Shown here piece by piece: positions 15,435 to 16,734 of a DNA stretch of 16,734 bases (the first letter of the stretch is position 1; the number at the start of each line of letters is the position of its first letter). Location of the stretch: the NCBI GenBank assembly GCA_947382415.1, contig CANCYO010000060.1, positions 1 through 16,734 on the forward strand, in the 5' to 3' direction. The notes beneath the pieces are model-generated. The model did no database searches. It saw only the letters and a program-made list of their open reading frames with translations, and was not told the origin of the DNA. Both the position numbers and the translations under genes were made by a program. The DNA is from an uncultured Lachnospiraceae bacterium (lineage in GTDB: Bacteria > Bacillota > Clostridia > Lachnospirales > Lachnospiraceae).

Positions 15435-15776
15435 TTATCTGTTGATTTTCTGCATTTTCTTGATAATAGATTGCCAATACATGCGGTCTTTCAAGACCCG
15501 GATTACCGTAATCGTGGAATCTTCCACGACAAAGAAGATTAAATATGTACTGTAAGGCTTGAAATAAATGCTCAATCCCTCAATTACATATCCCGTAGCT
15601 TCATAGCCTTTGGGAAAGGAATCCAGTTCCTTGATTGCCTTCTTTATCTTCTTTGAAAAGTTTTCCGCATATTCCCGATATTTGAAGGTGTCAAGAATAT
15701 ACTTTTTTGTTGATTTAATATCCAAGAGAGCATCTTTGGAAATCACAATTTTGTATTTTTTAGGTTTATCCGGCAT
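15435..15776 (-). CDS. RelE/ParE-family toxin
   Basis: This 113-residue basic protein has the RelE/ParE layout: a short first strand (KYKIVISKDAL), an amphipathic helical pair with DIKSTKKYILDTF and FSKKIKKAIKELDSFP, then C-terminal strands YLIFFVVEDSTITVIRVLKDR. RelE members cut mRNA at the ribosome and ParE members poison gyrase; the sequence alone does not decide which. Its ATG overlaps the stop of the upstream antitoxin gene by one base (TAATG), the usual coupling of such pairs. The region is noticeably richer in A/T than the core genes to the left, which suggests transfer with the adjacent recombinase. Confidence 0.87.
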   Translation of the reverse strand: MPDKPKKYKIVISKDALLDIKSTKKYILDTFKYREYAENFSKKIKKAIKELDSFPKGYEATGYVIEGLSIYFKPYSTYLIFFVVEDSTITVIRVLKDRMYWQSIIKKMQKINR

Positions 15777-15946
15777 TATATTTTGTCAATTTCCTCCCAT
15801 GCTTCATCAATCGTATAAACATCGCCTTTTTTCAGACTTTCTATTCCCTTGGAGAGTTCGTCATATAATGCGCCTATGGCTGCTTTTTCGGAATATTCAG
15901 TTTTTAGGATTTCTTGATTTCTGATTGCCTGTGCTGCAGGTGCCAT
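15776..15946 (-). CDS. Short antitoxin of the RelE/ParE pair
   Basis: This 56-residue, acidic-ended protein is encoded immediately upstream of the toxin. It starts MAPAAQAIRNQEILK and ends with the antitoxin-like tail GDVYTIDEAWEEIDKI, which would wrap and neutralise the toxin. The likely role follows from size, position, the TAATG overlap and the tail; a DNA-binding N-terminal fold (RelB or Phd type) cannot be settled by eye. The ATG at 15944-15946 has AAGGGAAG seven bases upstream, and a good promoter lies at 15976-16005, so the pair forms its own operon. Such pairs are commonly autorepressed. Confidence 0.8.
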   Translation of the reverse strand: MAPAAQAIRNQEILKTEYSEKAAIGALYDELSKGIESLKKGDVYTIDEAWEEIDKI

Positions 15947-15975
15947 AGTATCACTTCCCTTCGACTATTTTCTTT

Positions 15976-16005
15976 ATTATACGGTATTTAGTATTGGCTT
16001 ATCAA
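15976..16005 (-). promoter_or_regulatory. Predicted promoter of the toxin-antitoxin operon
   Basis: On the minus strand TTGATA (16005-16000), an 18-base spacer, then a perfect TATAAT (15981-15976). The antitoxin ATG is 30 bases downstream. It sits in the 116-base A/T-rich gap after the recombinase stop, which shows no clear terminator hairpin. Autoregulation at this site would be typical, but no operator repeat is obvious. Confidence 0.75.
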
Positions 16006-16062
16006 CAGATTTTTATTAAATTGTTTTCAAAACTGTGTGTTTTAGACTTTCATGGTTAATTG

Positions 16063-16734
16063 TTAAATCTTCCAAGTGATTTCAATGTTTCCGTCTGCAA
16101 TCCGAATGACCTTGATAAGCGTATCAACTACCGCCTGTCTGTCCTCGAAAGAGAGCGTTTCCCATGTTTTTACATGATTGGTTATCTGCTTCAATCTGCC
16201 CTCTGTGTCTGTGACATTTGCCGTAACGATTTCTTCCTGCAAGGCTTTCCGCTCTGCGTCCAGTTCTGATACTTTTTCGTCTATGTATTTCATCAGAACG
16301 CCGCTTGCCCCGGACACTTTGGAGAGAAGTTCTTCGATTTCTTCCTCAATCTGTGTCAGACGGATTTTTTTCGTCATGTTTGTTTGTTTTTCTCCTGTGT
16401 CAGATAGGCAGGAGAGTAAGCTCTCTTTGAGAGCTGAAAATTCTGACAGTCTTTCCTTGATTGCGTCAAGCATATATTCTTCCAAAACGTCCGCATAAAC
16501 CGTACACCCCGCCCCTGTGCAGTTGCTTCCCCGGCTTCCCGACTGGCTGCAAACAAAGTAACGTCCCCACTTTGTTTTCGCCTTACGGATTGTCAGCGCA
16601 TAACCGCATTTACCGCATTTTACCTTACCAACGAGCCATGAATTTTTCGGTTTACAGGTCTTTGTTGACTGCCTGTTGCTCAGACACCGTATGCGGCAGG
16701 CTAACCATGTCTTAGAGGGGATAAAACCCTTATG
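16063..16734 (-). CDS. Large serine recombinase, C-terminal part (runs off the window)
   Basis: This is the C-terminal 223 residues of a site-specific recombinase that integrates and excises mobile elements. The visible part has the end of the recombinase domain (GFIPSKTWLACRIRCL), a zinc beta-ribbon with Cys40, Cys43 (KCGKCGYALTI), Cys62 (YFVCS) and Cys72 (NCTG), then a long charged coiled coil (about 95-190). It ends with LSFEDRQAVVDTLIKVIRI. The catalytic N-terminal domain with its Ser lies beyond 16734. The reading frame is open from the last base, so this is an edge truncation and not damage. It is recognisable by the ribbon and coiled-coil architecture of TnpX/phage-type large serine integrases. 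The adjacent toxin-antitoxin pair fits a mobile element. Confidence 0.93.
   Translation of the reverse strand, partial: HKGFIPSKTWLACRIRCLSNRQSTKTCKPKNSWLVGKVKCGKCGYALTIRKAKTKWGRYFVCSQSGSRGSNCTGAGCTVYADVLEEYMLDAIKERLSEFSALKESLLSCLSDTGEKQTNMTKKIRLTQIEEEIEELLSKVSGASGVLMKYIDEKVSELDAERKALQEEIVTANVTDTEGRLKQITNHVKTWETLSFEDRQAVVDTLIKVIRIADGNIEITWKI

Overview
The window looks like one end of an assembled contig from a Gram-positive Firmicute, most likely a Clostridia/Lachnospiraceae-type gut anaerobe. I base this on the gene order miaB-mutS-mutL-miaA-ynbB-like lyase, a DUF4321 protein beside radC-mreB-mreC, an endonuclease-type MutL with no MutH, strong Shine-Dalgarno sites and sigma-A-type promoters. 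The genus cannot be fixed from the sequence. Every supported gene lies on the minus strand, so transcription runs from high to low coordinates.

The left edge (1-46) is not genomic: 14-46 matches the Illumina TruSeq read-1 adapter base for base and cuts mreC off in mid-codon series. Bases 47-2669 hold mreC (partial), an MreB homologue with unusual ATPase motifs, radC and a small membrane protein. A promoter at 2723-2751 probably drives this cell-shape group. Bases 2870-10063 hold a PLP enzyme of the methionine gamma-lyase/YnbB family, miaA, mutL and mutS, preceded by a near-consensus promoter at 10160-10188. This unit pairs DNA mismatch repair with the first step of tRNA A37 modification. Bases 10211-12249 hold a nitroreductase-family gene and miaB, which carries out the second step (methylthiolation) on the MiaA product. 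Bases 12447-15222 hold pepT (tripeptidase) and an alanine/glycine:sodium symporter, which fit together as peptide and amino-acid use.

The right end (about 15325-16734) is accessory DNA, visibly richer in A/T. It carries the C-terminal half of a large serine recombinase running off the window, a RelB/RelE-type toxin-antitoxin pair with its own promoter, and an orphan coding tail that overlaps the 3' end of relE. A strong hairpin terminator then separates it from the symporter gene. This looks like the edge of an integrated mobile element.

I see no tRNA, rRNA or CRISPR array, no complete insertion sequence, and no system I would call undescribed. The points most worth following are the degenerate MreB motifs, the altered RadC metal motif, the short tandem repeats in and around mutL/mutS, the orphan coding tail at the element edge, and the adapter contamination.
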